Of a DNA stretch of 37,975 bases, positions 1 through 6,540 are shown in pieces. This stretch comes from a virus. The DNA lies in the IMG/VR virus record IMGVR_UViG_3300025769_000319, positions 1 through 37,975 of that record; one strand, written 5' to 3'. Within the stretch, counting starts at the first letter, position 1. Each line of letters opens with the position of its first letter. The translations under genes and the position numbers were made by a program. Under the pieces are notes generated by a model. That model was not told the DNA's origin. It did no database searches and saw only the letters and a list, made by a program, of their open reading frames with translations.

Positions 1-35
1 AGTTCAGGTCGCAGGTTCGAGTCCTGTTGGTGGCT
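1..35 (+). tRNA. 3' end of a tRNA, truncated by the window edge
   Basis: A T arm is visible at about 12-27: a GCAGG stem, the TTCGAGT loop and CCTGT. It is followed by a 7-nt 3' acceptor strand (TGGTGGC, 28-34) and a discriminator base. The 5' part and the anticodon lie outside the window, so the amino acid cannot be assigned. No CCA is encoded. Two complete tRNAs follow within 20-100 nt, so this is the end of a tRNA cluster. Confidence 0.8.
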
Positions 36-52
36 TCGGAGGGCAGTGCTTT

Positions 53-125
53 TCCCCTGTAACTCAGTTGGTAGAGTGGCGAGCTGTTAACTCGCATGTC
101 GCTGGTTCGAGTCCAGCCGGGGGAG
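53..125 (+). tRNA. tRNA-Asn (anticodon GTT)
   Basis: A complete cloverleaf is visible. The acceptor stem pairs TCCCCTG (53-59) with CGGGGGA (118-124). The anticodon stem-loop is GCGAG-CTGTTAA-CTCGC, giving anticodon GTT. The T loop is GGTTCGAGTCC. CCA is not encoded. Phage tRNAs of this kind supplement host decoding of codons that are over-represented in phage genes. Confidence 0.95.
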
Positions 126-128
126 TTT

Positions 129-202
129 CAGAGTGTAGCGCAGCTTGGTAGCGCGGCTGGTTTGGGACCAGCAGGTCGCAGGTTCAAATCCTGTCACTCT
201 GA
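129..202 (+). tRNA. tRNA-Pro (anticodon TGG)
   Basis: The acceptor stem pairs CAGAGTG (129-135) with CACTCTG (195-201). The anticodon arm is CTGG-TTTGGGA-CCAG, anticodon TGG. The T loop is TTCAAAT within GCAGG/CCTGT. It starts 3 nt after the tRNA-Asn. The first protein gene of the downstream operon begins 12 nt after its end, so the tRNAs and small genes are probably co-transcribed and processed. Confidence 0.95.
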
Positions 203-214
203 CTTAAGGAGATT

Positions 215-403
215 ATGATGCCAAAGCGTGAATTGGATCGATTTGATTTGGAAGCAGAACGAGAAGCGTCTGCAATTCGTGGTCATCGTGGAATTCCGGA
301 AACTGCTTACGGTAAGGGTATTACCAAGCAGCGAAGGATGCATAAGCGGGGACAGGAAATTTTGGAAACTAGAATCATCAAGAGAGGACAATGGCTATCA
401 TGA
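215..403 (+). CDS. hypothetical basic protein, 62 aa
   Basis: I do not recognise this protein. It begins with a double ATG at 215/218, 12 nt after tRNA-Pro, behind a good ribosome binding site (AAGGAG, 206-211). It is rich in Arg, Lys and Glu, has no cysteine or membrane segment, and ends a few residues into the next gene, which starts at 391. The out-of-phase alternative starting at 228 lacks a comparable ribosome site and would run across the start of the next gene, so I prefer this frame. It is the first gene of a chain of overlapping small genes reaching to 4557. Confidence 0.6.
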   Translation: MMPKRELDRFDLEAEREASAIRGHRGIPETAYGKGITKQRRMHKRGQEILETRIIKRGQWLS

Positions 404-654
404 CAGAAGAATGGTTAGGCATGGAAGACATCTGTTTCGTCACTGGTAAGATTATCAGGCGGTGGGAACAGGCACGATTTACTTGGGAGTTCGATGCTTG
501 GATTTCTGTGGAAGGTCAGAAGATCATCGAAGAGGACGCATGTGGCGAAAATCCTAATGAAGAATCACGCATCATCTATGCTGAGTGGTATGCACAGGAT
601 GAGGCGGCCGCAGCAAATGAGGCAAATGAAGAATTTAGAAGGTGGCACAAATGA
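391..654 (+). CDS. hypothetical acidic protein, 87 aa
   Basis: I do not recognise this protein. It starts at ATG 391 behind AGAGAGG, overlapping the previous gene by 13 nt. Its stop overlaps the next ATG as ATGA at 651-654, so translation is probably coupled. The protein is acidic and Trp-rich. Its second half is dominated by Glu and Ala (an EAAAANEANEE stretch near the C-terminus), which suggests a helix. An alternative start at the fourth codon (ATG 400) is possible. No catalytic motif is visible. Confidence 0.65.
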   Translation: MAIMTEEWLGMEDICFVTGKIIRRWEQARFTWEFDAWISVEGQKIIEEDACGENPNEESRIIYAEWYAQDEAAAANEANEEFRRWHK

Positions 655-911
655 GAGCATTTAGTACACTAGAACTTCTGGTTTGCATCGCAATCATTTC
701 TCTTTTGATTTCGATGACTCTGTTCTTTCGATGGGATGATACCAAGAAGGAACTTGAAGATAACCGAAAGATTCAAGATGCAACCGCCGAGTTGTGGTTG
801 CTTCGTATCGAAGATCCGTCCCAACCCGTCTATTGGGTCTGGGAAGACAACGACGGCGTGATGTGGATGCTCTCTCGTAAGGACAACAAGGTAAGGAAGG
901 TCGGACCATGA
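651..911 (+). CDS. single-pass membrane protein with pilin-like N-terminus
   Basis: An 86-aa protein if started at ATG 651, which overlaps the previous stop as ATGA; an in-frame GTG at 642 is the alternative. Its N-terminus (MRAFSTLELLVCIAIISLL) looks like a type IV pilin/pseudopilin start: a hydrophobic helix preceded by a short basic leader, with Phe and then Glu four residues later, matching the +1/E5 arrangement of pilins. The residue before Phe is Ala rather than the usual Gly, so processing by prepilin peptidase is uncertain. A soluble, Trp-rich charged domain follows the helix. Other readings are a spanin-like or simple membrane-anchored phage protein. No function is assigned. Confidence 0.6.
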   Translation: MRAFSTLELLVCIAIISLLISMTLFFRWDDTKKELEDNRKIQDATAELWLLRIEDPSQPVYWVWEDNDGVMWMLSRKDNKVRKVGP

Positions 912-1123
912 AAGGTGAAATTCATGATTTCTACGGCCCGTATCAGATTCACAAACATCCAGATGGAGATTTGGTTTTTATCAAGAATCAAGGAGGTCAT
1001 TCTGGTGTGTACTCTATGAATAGCGAAAAACTTTTAAACAAGGTGAAGGTAAAAATTGAAGAACATGAAGAGGAATTGATGAAGTGGAACCTTCTTTTAG
1101 ATAGGATCAATGAAAATGCGTGA
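908..1123 (+). CDS. hypothetical protein, 71 aa
   Basis: I do not recognise this protein. It is linked to the upstream gene by an ATGA overlap (908-911) with AAGGAAGG as the ribosome site just before. The first half is compact with alternating aromatic and glycine residues (for example DFYGPYQIHKHPDGD) and looks like a small beta domain. The second half is Lys/Glu-rich and probably helical. It has no cysteines and no membrane segment. It is followed at 1110 by an overlapping membrane-protein gene. Confidence 0.6.
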   Translation: MKGEIHDFYGPYQIHKHPDGDLVFIKNQGGHSGVYSMNSEKLLNKVKVKIEEHEEELMKWNLLLDRINENA

Positions 1124-1373
1124 ACAAGAATATGCAAATACCATGCTTTTAATCATGACTACGATGAATATCTTTTTGGGTATTTTGATGATTTTTGAGA
1201 TTATTCCATTAATATATGGAATGTCTCTTGCATTCTTCGGGATGTTTGGTATAATTTGGAAATGCAAGAGGGATCTCATGGGCGATGTTCGTCTGTGGGA
1301 GTCTCCGAAGGACTACCGGGATCGTCGAATCCTGCGTGGAAGATTTGAAGAGGAATCTAATGAACTGCCTTGA
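1110..1373 (+). CDS. small two-helix membrane protein
   Basis: An 87-aa protein that overlaps the end of the upstream gene. It may start at ATG 1110 or ATG 1116. Two hydrophobic segments (about residues 12-33 and 36-51) form a membrane hairpin, followed by a charged cytoplasmic tail rich in Arg, Glu and Asp. This is the size and shape of a class II holin. With a lysozyme gene 2 kb downstream, a holin role is conceivable, but nothing in the sequence proves it. Confidence 0.55.
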   Translation: MKMREQEYANTMLLIMTTMNIFLGILMIFEIIPLIYGMSLAFFGMFGIIWKCKRDLMGDVRLWESPKDYRDRRILRGRFEEESNELP

Positions 1374-1569
1374 TTGTGAAAAGCCCATTTCTGCCGCTCG
1401 TCTTGAAGCCCTCCCCGGTGCCGAATATTGTGTCAATTGTGCAGATAAGAATTCTGTTCCAGTAATTGCTCGCGTAATCTACAGTCACAAGTGCGACAGT
1501 GAACTTTTTATTGCTACAGGTAAGGAGAATGTTCGTCGTCTTGACCGAGAATGGGCCAGAGCGAGGTGA
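1360..1569 (+). CDS. mini DksA/TraR-type zinc finger protein
   Basis: A 69-aa protein starting at ATG 1360, overlapping the previous stop. Residues 3-27 carry a four-cysteine zinc finger: Cys3-x2-Cys6 and Cys24-x2-Cys27, with the family-typical PIS-ARLEALPGA stretch between them. This matches the C-terminal finger of DksA/TraR, which binds the RNA polymerase secondary channel. The long N-terminal coiled coil with the acidic tip that DksA and TraR use for their effect is absent, since the protein begins with the finger. It may therefore bind polymerase or nucleic acid without acting like full-length DksA. Upstream in-frame start codons (from 1285) would extend across the previous gene and are unlikely. 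Confidence 0.7.
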   Translation: MNCLDCEKPISAARLEALPGAEYCVNCADKNSVPVIARVIYSHKCDSELFIATGKENVRRLDREWARAR

Positions 1570-2036
1570 AGTGTCCGTACAAGAAGTGTATCGCAAAGGC
1601 CAAGCAAGGTGAACGCACGCGAGCAAGTGGAAATCAAACTGGCGGAAAGAAAAATGATCTGTTAACTCTGGAAAACGGAGAAAAGGTCAATCGGTTTGAA
1701 TTTTACAGTGAAAGAGGAAATGGTATTGATCTTGATCCGCTATACTTAGCGGATCTTTTTCATAATCAACAAAAAGGTTTGTGTGCTTATACTGGACATC
1801 CAATTGACATGAATGATGTTTTCATTAATGACAAATTGAATCCTAGATGGCTCATGCAACCATCTCTTGAGCGAATAAATAATGTAACTGGTTATATGCG
1901 AGGAAATGTTAGAATTGTTACTATGTACGCTAACTTAGCATTTAAAGATTATCGTGGTGATAAACTCGAAGCAAGTAAGTGGATGTTTAGAGGAATACAG
2001 AGTCCAACGGTAGGAGTTACATTATGCCAAGATTAG
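1551..2036 (+). CDS. HNH-type endonuclease
   Basis: A 161-aa protein. The core at residues 62-130 resembles small phage HNH nucleases: LADLF, then Cys78-x2-Thr81-Gly82, then the PSLERINNVTGY motif (105-115), then GNVRIV (118-123) and a conserved Asn128. Members of this group cut DNA using a beta-beta-alpha metal site. The usual SLDRI is SLERI here, a conservative change. It could be a free-standing homing-type nuclease, common between genes of T4-type phages, or have a role in recombination or packaging. It overlaps the zinc-finger gene upstream (18 nt) and the hypothetical gene downstream (13 nt), so it is embedded in the operon rather than flanked by its own signals. Confidence 0.7.
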   Translation: MGQSEVKCPYKKCIAKAKQGERTRASGNQTGGKKNDLLTLENGEKVNRFEFYSERGNGIDLDPLYLADLFHNQQKGLCAYTGHPIDMNDVFINDKLNPRWLMQPSLERINNVTGYMRGNVRIVTMYANLAFKDYRGDKLEASKWMFRGIQSPTVGVTLCQD

Positions 2037-2641
2037 TTGAAAATATACCGCCGGTACAGTGCTTTGTTAGAAAAGAATTTTTAAGAGATCATGTTGATGG
2101 TCACGGAGAATTTGTTCCTTGCTTTTGGGTTAGTGCAAAGTCAATTCAGGCCAGAGCCCTTTATTTCGAAAGTTACTTGTCAGAGTATGGTGCTTTGTAT
2201 GATAAGTTACCTATCTCGGCATATACATGGAAAGACAACATAAAAGATTTTCTGCCTCTATCAGATTTAGAGATGTGGGATTGTTTGTCATATGATATTG
2301 TCTGTATTGAAAAAATGTTTCTCCGGGGAAGAGAGTGTAAGGTTTACTTACCATCTAACAACTGGATGGAGGGGAGTTATCTTTTCACACTTGACGGATA
2401 TGGATCTGGAACCCTAGCGGAAACACCCAACGAACATAAATCTTTTAATGTAATAAAACTAGACAACGGTCAGTTTGGCTGCTATCCTAACAATCGTGTT
2501 ATATGGAAAGATGCAAGTTTCACTCCAAAGGAACCGAAGCGGCCGGACTTCAAGACATCCACGCATTATTACTATGCCGAAGGAAACATGTCATTTTCTG
2601 ATGATGATAATTACTTCTATGGAATAAATTTTGATAAGTAG
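2024..2641 (+). CDS. conserved phage hypothetical protein, 205 aa
   Basis: A soluble protein with many aromatic residues. The N-terminal part (MPRLVENIPPVQCFVRKEF, then GHGEFVPCFWV) is the kind of well-ordered sequence seen in a widely distributed but uncharacterised phage protein; I recall similar proteins but no function. There is no membrane segment and no recognisable catalytic signature. It overlaps the HNH gene upstream by 13 nt and the DruA-like gene downstream by 11 nt. Confidence 0.65.
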   Translation: MPRLVENIPPVQCFVRKEFLRDHVDGHGEFVPCFWVSAKSIQARALYFESYLSEYGALYDKLPISAYTWKDNIKDFLPLSDLEMWDCLSYDIVCIEKMFLRGRECKVYLPSNNWMEGSYLFTLDGYGSGTLAETPNEHKSFNVIKLDNGQFGCYPNNRVIWKDASFTPKEPKRPDFKTSTHYYYAEGNMSFSDDDNYFYGINFDK

Positions 2642-3437
2642 TATTTCGTACACACACGAATTGGTTGATATAAATCCTTCGCTTATAGAAATCTCCAGAA
2701 TTTCAACTGGAGAACTTTTTAGTATTGTGAAGAATATAAGTAAAGCAACCACACGCCCTGCTCCCGGAAGAACATTCGGGTTTGCAGTTTGGCATGATAC
2801 TTCGCTTCTCGGTGTGATGGGATTCTCTAGTCCAGTGATTAATCTCGGGGTGCGGGATGAGTATCTTCAATTTTCAAAAAATCCTTCCGAAAAAGGTTAC
2901 ACACTCAAGAAATATATGGACATGTCAACCTGTGTGGGTTTGCAGCCGATCTCCTGGCACTGGAATATTGGGAAGTTAATTGCGATGCTTGCAACCTCCT
3001 CACAGGTTTCCATGTACTATAAGCATCAGTACGGCGATGAACTTCGGGGAATAACTACAACTTCTCTGAACGGACGAGGATCACAGTACAACCGCGTCTA
3101 TAAGTTTTTAGGATACACGAAGGGGTATGGACATGAACATATTTCTGAGGAGAAGTATCAGGAAATGCTTGAGTGGATGAAAGATAATGATATTGAAATT
3201 CCATCCTGTGCCTTTGGTGCCGGCAGCAATCCACGAATGAGGCGTATTGCTGCCTATAATAAGGCAAAAGGCATAAAGGCATCAATGAAGCATGGCAAAA
3301 AAAGAGGTGTATATTTTTCGCCTTGTAGTAACAAATCGGTTGACGAACTAGCAGAGAATTGGTATAATCGTTGGGGTAAACCGAGATACGAACGAACAAA
3401 GGATAAGACTGCTCCTTACAGCAGCGGACTCGAATGA
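2631..3437 (+). CDS. DUF4338 / DruA-like protein
   Basis: A 268-aa protein. Two conserved blocks look like the DUF4338 family, which includes DruA of the Druantia anti-phage system: LLGVMGFSSPV-x3-GVRDEY (residues 59-78) and TTTSLNGRGSQYNR-x4-LGYTKGYG (142-167), separated by a Trp/His-containing helix-rich segment (WHWNIGKLIAML). The biochemical activity of the family is not established. The C-terminal 80 residues are basic and may bind nucleic acid. The start is a TTG at 2631 inside the end of the preceding gene; no ATG occurs in this frame before residue 63, so a TTG or nearby non-ATG start is needed. Its presence in a phage operon beside a methyltransferase is notable. The family call is recalled, not searched. 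Confidence 0.6.
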   Translation: MISSISYTHELVDINPSLIEISRISTGELFSIVKNISKATTRPAPGRTFGFAVWHDTSLLGVMGFSSPVINLGVRDEYLQFSKNPSEKGYTLKKYMDMSTCVGLQPISWHWNIGKLIAMLATSSQVSMYYKHQYGDELRGITTTSLNGRGSQYNRVYKFLGYTKGYGHEHISEEKYQEMLEWMKDNDIEIPSCAFGAGSNPRMRRIAAYNKAKGIKASMKHGKKRGVYFSPCSNKSVDELAENWYNRWGKPRYERTKDKTAPYSSGLE

Positions 3438-3823
3438 TTACTAAAATTCTTACACTCAGCATCGTCTTTTCTAATCAGCCTCTTTTGGATTCGATTTGCC
3501 AAGTAGAATCAAATTGCGACTCTTCCGCGATCGGTGACAACGGAAATGCGATTGGCGCATACCAGATTTGGAGAGCCTACTGGCAAGATGCGGTTGAGCA
3601 TGATCCCTCCATCGGCGGAGTATATTCGGATTGTACCGACAAGGCTTACGCGGAGAAGATTGTTCTCGCGTATTGGAGTCGGTATGCAACAGAAAAAAGA
3701 ATCGGAAGAACCGTAACCGACGAAGATCGTGCAAGGATTCATAACGGCGGACCCAACGGATATAAGAAGAAGGCGACCGAGAAGTACTGGAAGAAGATCA
3801 AGAAGAACTTGAATGGAAACTAG
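3434..3823 (+). CDS. invertebrate-type lysozyme, probable endolysin
   Basis: A 129-aa protein. It has the signature of i-type (destabilase-type) lysozymes that hydrolyse peptidoglycan: ICQVESNC with the candidate catalytic Glu25, GDNGNAIGAYQI with candidate Asp35, and ARIHNGGPNG (100-109), followed by a Tyr/Trp/Lys-rich end. In animal enzymes many disulfides stabilise this fold; here only three cysteines remain (22, 28, 67), as suits a cytoplasmically made phage enzyme. A short hydrophobic N-terminus (residues 5-12) could act as a weak signal anchor. The ATGA overlap with the upstream gene suggests coupled translation. Most likely role is host lysis; tail-associated lysozyme is less likely because it is not near the baseplate genes. 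Confidence 0.75.
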   Translation: MITKILTLSIVFSNQPLLDSICQVESNCDSSAIGDNGNAIGAYQIWRAYWQDAVEHDPSIGGVYSDCTDKAYAEKIVLAYWSRYATEKRIGRTVTDEDRARIHNGGPNGYKKKATEKYWKKIKKNLNGN

Positions 3824-4352
3824 AAACATCATCGATCATTACCACTATTGGAAACACGATGCAATATTGGCAGATTTGGAAGACAAGCGACACAATTATT
3901 CCGTACTATGTACTAACCTACATAATGACTTCAATATTTCTACTGTTGTTCGTAACGCGAACGCCTTCCTCGCAAAAGAAGTCATCATCTACGGATCGAA
4001 GCAGTGGGACCGACGAGGCGCGGTAGGAACGCATAACTATAATCGAATGACATACTTCAAGGAAGAAGATCATGGAAGACTTCTGGACAAAATATCTGAT
4101 TATCATATCGTCTGTATGGATAACATTGAAGGCAGTCGAGACATTGCTACACTTGATTGGCCTGAAGAAAAACATACACTATTGGTCTTCGGTCAAGAGC
4201 AAGTCGGAGTCCCACAGGAATTTATTGAAGTAGCAGATGAGATCGCGTACATTCCACAGTACGGAACCGTGCGTAGTCTGAATGTTGGAACTGCATCGGG
4301 AATTGCGATGCACGAATACTGCTCAAAGATAAATAGTGGTAAGGGAGACTGA
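3813..4352 (+). CDS. SpoU/TrmH-family RNA 2'-O-methyltransferase
   Basis: A 179-aa SPOUT-class enzyme expected to transfer a methyl group from S-adenosylmethionine to a ribose 2'-OH in tRNA or rRNA. All three family motifs are present: motif 1 at residues 38-48 (Asn41 and Arg47 in NDFNISTVVRN), motif 2 at 123-136 (LLVFGQEQVG, Glu129), and motif 3 at 147-163 (IPQYGTVRSLNVGTASG), which forms the knotted cofactor site. Length is close to the minimal catalytic domain of TrmL/TrmH, with no extra RNA-binding domain. It overlaps the lysozyme gene by 11 nt. tRNA-Gln lies 210 nt downstream and further tRNAs lie at the window start, so modification of phage or host tRNA is a reasonable inference. Confidence 0.85.
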   Translation: METRNIIDHYHYWKHDAILADLEDKRHNYSVLCTNLHNDFNISTVVRNANAFLAKEVIIYGSKQWDRRGAVGTHNYNRMTYFKEEDHGRLLDKISDYHIVCMDNIEGSRDIATLDWPEEKHTLLVFGQEQVGVPQEFIEVADEIAYIPQYGTVRSLNVGTASGIAMHEYCSKINSGKGD

Positions 4353-4353
4353 C

Positions 4354-4557
4354 ATGGACAGCAGAAAAGAAAACAAAAACAGAAAGAGTGAGAGAGAGGC
4401 CAAAGTTTACTGGGCTTCGAGAGTGAGATTGGATGGAGAATCTACATGGATTCTCCTGACAGACAAGGAAATTCTGCGCGCGCAGAGACGAGCAGAAAAC
4501 AACCCAGAGGATCTACCAAGCCTTTGGGAAAGAATTCGATTGGTTTTTGGTATTTGA
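4354..4557 (+). CDS. hypothetical basic protein, 67 aa
   Basis: I do not recognise this protein. The start is ATG 4354 behind AAGGGAG, one base after the methyltransferase stop; an earlier in-frame GTG (4336) lies inside that gene. The first 16 residues are highly charged (Lys, Arg, Glu, Asn), followed by a Trp-containing compact part. Its stop is 6 nt before tRNA-Gln. Confidence 0.6.
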   Translation: MDSRKENKNRKSEREAKVYWASRVRLDGESTWILLTDKEILRAQRRAENNPEDLPSLWERIRLVFGI

Positions 4558-4562
4558 TTTGA

Positions 4563-4633
4563 TGTCCCGTGGTGTAACGGTAGCACCGGAGATTTTGGTT
4601 CTCTGTGTCCAAGTTCGAATCTTGGCGGGACAA
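4563..4633 (+). tRNA. tRNA-Gln (anticodon TTG)
   Basis: The acceptor stem pairs TGTCCCG (4563-4569) with CGGGACA (4626-4632), all Watson-Crick. The anticodon arm is GAGA-TTTTGGT-TCTC, anticodon TTG. The T arm is CCAAG-TTCGAAT-CTTGG. No CCA is encoded. It lies between two protein genes of the same strand and apart from the cluster at the window start. Confidence 0.94.
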
Positions 4634-4652
4634 TTTTATAAGGAGATTTATT

Positions 4653-4769
4653 ATGGCTAAGATTAGAGGTATTGGTAGTGCGGGTGAATTCAAGGGACGC
4701 AAGAAGGGTAAGCCTCGGCAGTCCAAGAAGAACAAGTATGGTATTCGTAGCAGGGGAAGAAAAAACTAA
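4653..4769 (+). CDS. 38-aa highly basic miniprotein
   Basis: A short gene with a strong ribosome site (AAGGAGATTT, 4640-4649) and ATG at 4653, 20 nt after tRNA-Gln. Its TAA stop shares its final A with the ATG of the next gene (TAATG at 4767-4771). The 38 residues include about 16 Lys/Arg, several Gly and no acidic residue except one Glu. This is typical of a nucleic-acid- or ribosome-binding peptide, but no family is recognised. The good ribosome site and coupled stop-start make it a real gene despite its size. Confidence 0.65.
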   Translation: MAKIRGIGSAGEFKGRKKGKPRQSKKNKYGIRSRGRKN

Positions 4770-5188
4770 TGCATTATAAAACTCCCGGTGGTTGGGAAAA
4801 CGAAAATCGCAAACAGTTTAGCGGTCCTCCAGGCAAATGGAATCTTGGTAAGTATTTTAAAGGACAAACAAAGCCTAAAAAAGGCAAAAATGGTATATCA
4901 AAGCAACTATACGACAAAATGGTAGTTGAGCATTGTAGAAACAATAAATGCAGTAGAGAAATTGCAATTGCGGCAGTTGATGAACTGATCATCATTCAAC
5001 AACAAGAGGCTGAAAGAAATATGAGCAGCTTCGAACGAAGAGTGTTGAAACTGATGAAAAAAAGGAACTTACCTCAACATAAGGCCGAGAAAATAGTAAG
5101 TAAATCAATAAAGAGAGAAAAAACGGCCGCGTGGAAAAAGAAAAAAAGAAGAGACGGAGCAAAAAATAATAATCAGAATAATCAGTAA
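4769..5188 (+). CDS. hypothetical basic protein, 139 aa
   Basis: I do not recognise this protein. Its start overlaps the miniprotein stop (TAATG). The N-terminal 45 residues are Gly/Pro/Lys-rich and probably disordered. Residues 45-80 look helical (EHCRNNKCSREIAIAAVDEL), and the last 50 residues are strongly basic (KREKTAAWKKKKRR), ending in an Asn/Gln tail. Nucleic-acid binding is plausible. It converges with the minus-strand gene at 5182; the two reading frames overlap at their ends. Confidence 0.6.
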   Translation: MHYKTPGGWENENRKQFSGPPGKWNLGKYFKGQTKPKKGKNGISKQLYDKMVVEHCRNNKCSREIAIAAVDELIIIQQQEAERNMSSFERRVLKLMKKRNLPQHKAEKIVSKSIKREKTAAWKKKKRRDGAKNNNQNNQ

Positions 5189-6540
5189 GAGTAACTACTT
5201 CCTCCACTGCTTTGTGTAGTGGAGGTTGTTGTTTGGGGGGATGTCACAGGTGTGCTAGTGACTGGTGTGGTGGTGCTGGGAGTAGTGGTTGGTGCAGTCG
5301 TATCAACCACAGCAGGTGTTGCGACACCTTCTTCTTGTGTTTCCACGATCTCAACTCTCTTTGCTCTATTCTTTTCCTTCAGAATACCATCATAGTAATT
5401 ACCGTGGAAGAATGTAACATCTTTCTCTAAACCATTTGGCATATAGAAAGTTCTTCCTCTCAATACATGTGTGTGATATCCTGCGGTAGTCTCGCCCTCG
5501 CGGATTAGATTGGGCGAAGGACTTGCTTCTCTTGCTGCTTCCGCTGAGTAATACAGTGGATAATAACCGTCGAGAGGAACTGGACCCATAAATTTTGGCT
5601 TTGCACTCGGCACGCCGACTGTCTTTGCTCTTTCCAGATTTGCTGCGCTTGAGCATGGGGAATAGTACAGAATTCCAGAATCAATACCTGTATGGTAACC
5701 ATTGCAACGATACATCGTAGCCTTCGACAGTGCTTCGATTCTTGTCTTGAACCGATCCATTCCCTTTGTAAGAACTTCATCTTCTACTATTCTTACTTGA
5801 TCTACTTGTTTTTCGCTTTGCTCTATTATCTCTTTCGGTGCGAGAATGTTCACAACAACTGGAGAGTCAAATTTATTTTCGTTTACTACTTTTTCTTTGA
5901 CTATTAGAACTTCTGATCCGTCGTTTTGAATTAATATATCTTTAACCTTAAACGACTTTGCATTGTCGATGCCAGAGAATTCTACAAGATAATCTTTTTC
6001 TACACCCAACTTAACGAAAGAAAATTTATTCGTTTGTCCCAGAACATTTTTGATTCCATAAACTGATGCGGTGTTTTCCACCGATGTCACTGTCATCTGG
6101 GGGACTCTGCTAAAATTATTTTTCGTGAATATGGTGACATTAGTTGGGAGAGAAATTGTTTCATTAATTGCTTTCACAATTGTTCCATTCACCAATCCCA
6201 TAAAAACATAACTTCCAGACAAATTAGTTTCGATGTTGTTTATTGGATCTTGATACACTGCATCGTGAAGTGTGAATGTGGATCCTAATTTTAAATCCTG
6301 AAAAACATTTTGGATGTTTGATATGGATTCTCCGTCCAAACAGTCAGTGTAATCAATGTATAATTTTTCCTCATCAAATGTAATTGTTGGTTTACATTTA
6401 AGAAAAGTTCTTTTGGATGTTGTTTCGTTATATGAATTGAAAAACTTCAGTCCATAAACCACAGCCGAAGAAATCTGAATTAGATTATCTTTGGCCGTAG
6501 GTTTATTGTTTTTTACTCGATTTGTTCTTTTTCTGCTCAT
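5182..6540 (-). CDS. virion structural/fibre-like protein with Thr/Pro/Ser tail
   Basis: A 452-aa protein. Most of it is beta-rich with Asn/Thr/Val character, as in virion proteins. A block around residues 320-385 contains PLYYSAEAA, GYHTHVL, FYMPNGL and FFHGNYYDG; similar His/Tyr/MPNG-containing modules occur at the C-terminal side of structural proteins in T4-type cyanophages (recalled, not searched), and the HTH pair could bind metal. The last 41 residues are a low-complexity Thr/Pro/Ser linker ending in a Gly/Ser/Tyr tail, perhaps a flexible tether. Its ATG overlaps the stop of the upstream minus-strand gene as ATGA, so the two form one unit. Head fibre, tail fibre or decoration protein cannot be separated. 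Confidence 0.6.
   Translation of the reverse strand: MSRKRTNRVKNNKPTAKDNLIQISSAVVYGLKFFNSYNETTSKRTFLKCKPTITFDEEKLYIDYTDCLDGESISNIQNVFQDLKLGSTFTLHDAVYQDPINNIETNLSGSYVFMGLVNGTIVKAINETISLPTNVTIFTKNNFSRVPQMTVTSVENTASVYGIKNVLGQTNKFSFVKLGVEKDYLVEFSGIDNAKSFKVKDILIQNDGSEVLIVKEKVVNENKFDSPVVVNILAPKEIIEQSEKQVDQVRIVEDEVLTKGMDRFKTRIEALSKATMYRCNGYHTGIDSGILYYSPCSSAANLERAKTVGVPSAKPKFMGPVPLDGYYPLYYSAEAAREASPSPNLIREGETTAGYHTHVLRGRTFYMPNGLEKDVTFFHGNYYDGILKEKNRAKRVEIVETQEEGVATPAVVDTTAPTTTPSTTTPVTSTPVTSPQTTTSTTQSSGGSSYSY
5201..5235 (+). terminator. candidate terminator for the + strand small-gene operon
   Basis: An 8-bp perfect stem, CCTCCACT (5201-5208) with AGTGGAGG (5218-5225), and a 9-nt loop, followed by the U-rich TTGTTGTTT. 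It lies 13 nt after the stop of the last + strand gene but inside the 3' coding end of the convergent minus-strand gene. The U tract is interrupted by G, so strength is uncertain. Confidence 0.35.

Noticed and set aside
3055-3462. A 135-codon minus-strand open frame within the DruA-like gene.
   Set aside because: It is antisense to a conserved protein; composition is typical of a shadow frame (rich in His, Tyr, Leu, Cys).
4442-4735. A 97-codon minus-strand open frame across tRNA-Gln.
   Set aside because: It runs antisense through a clear tRNA and two + strand genes with ribosome sites; it has no supporting signal.
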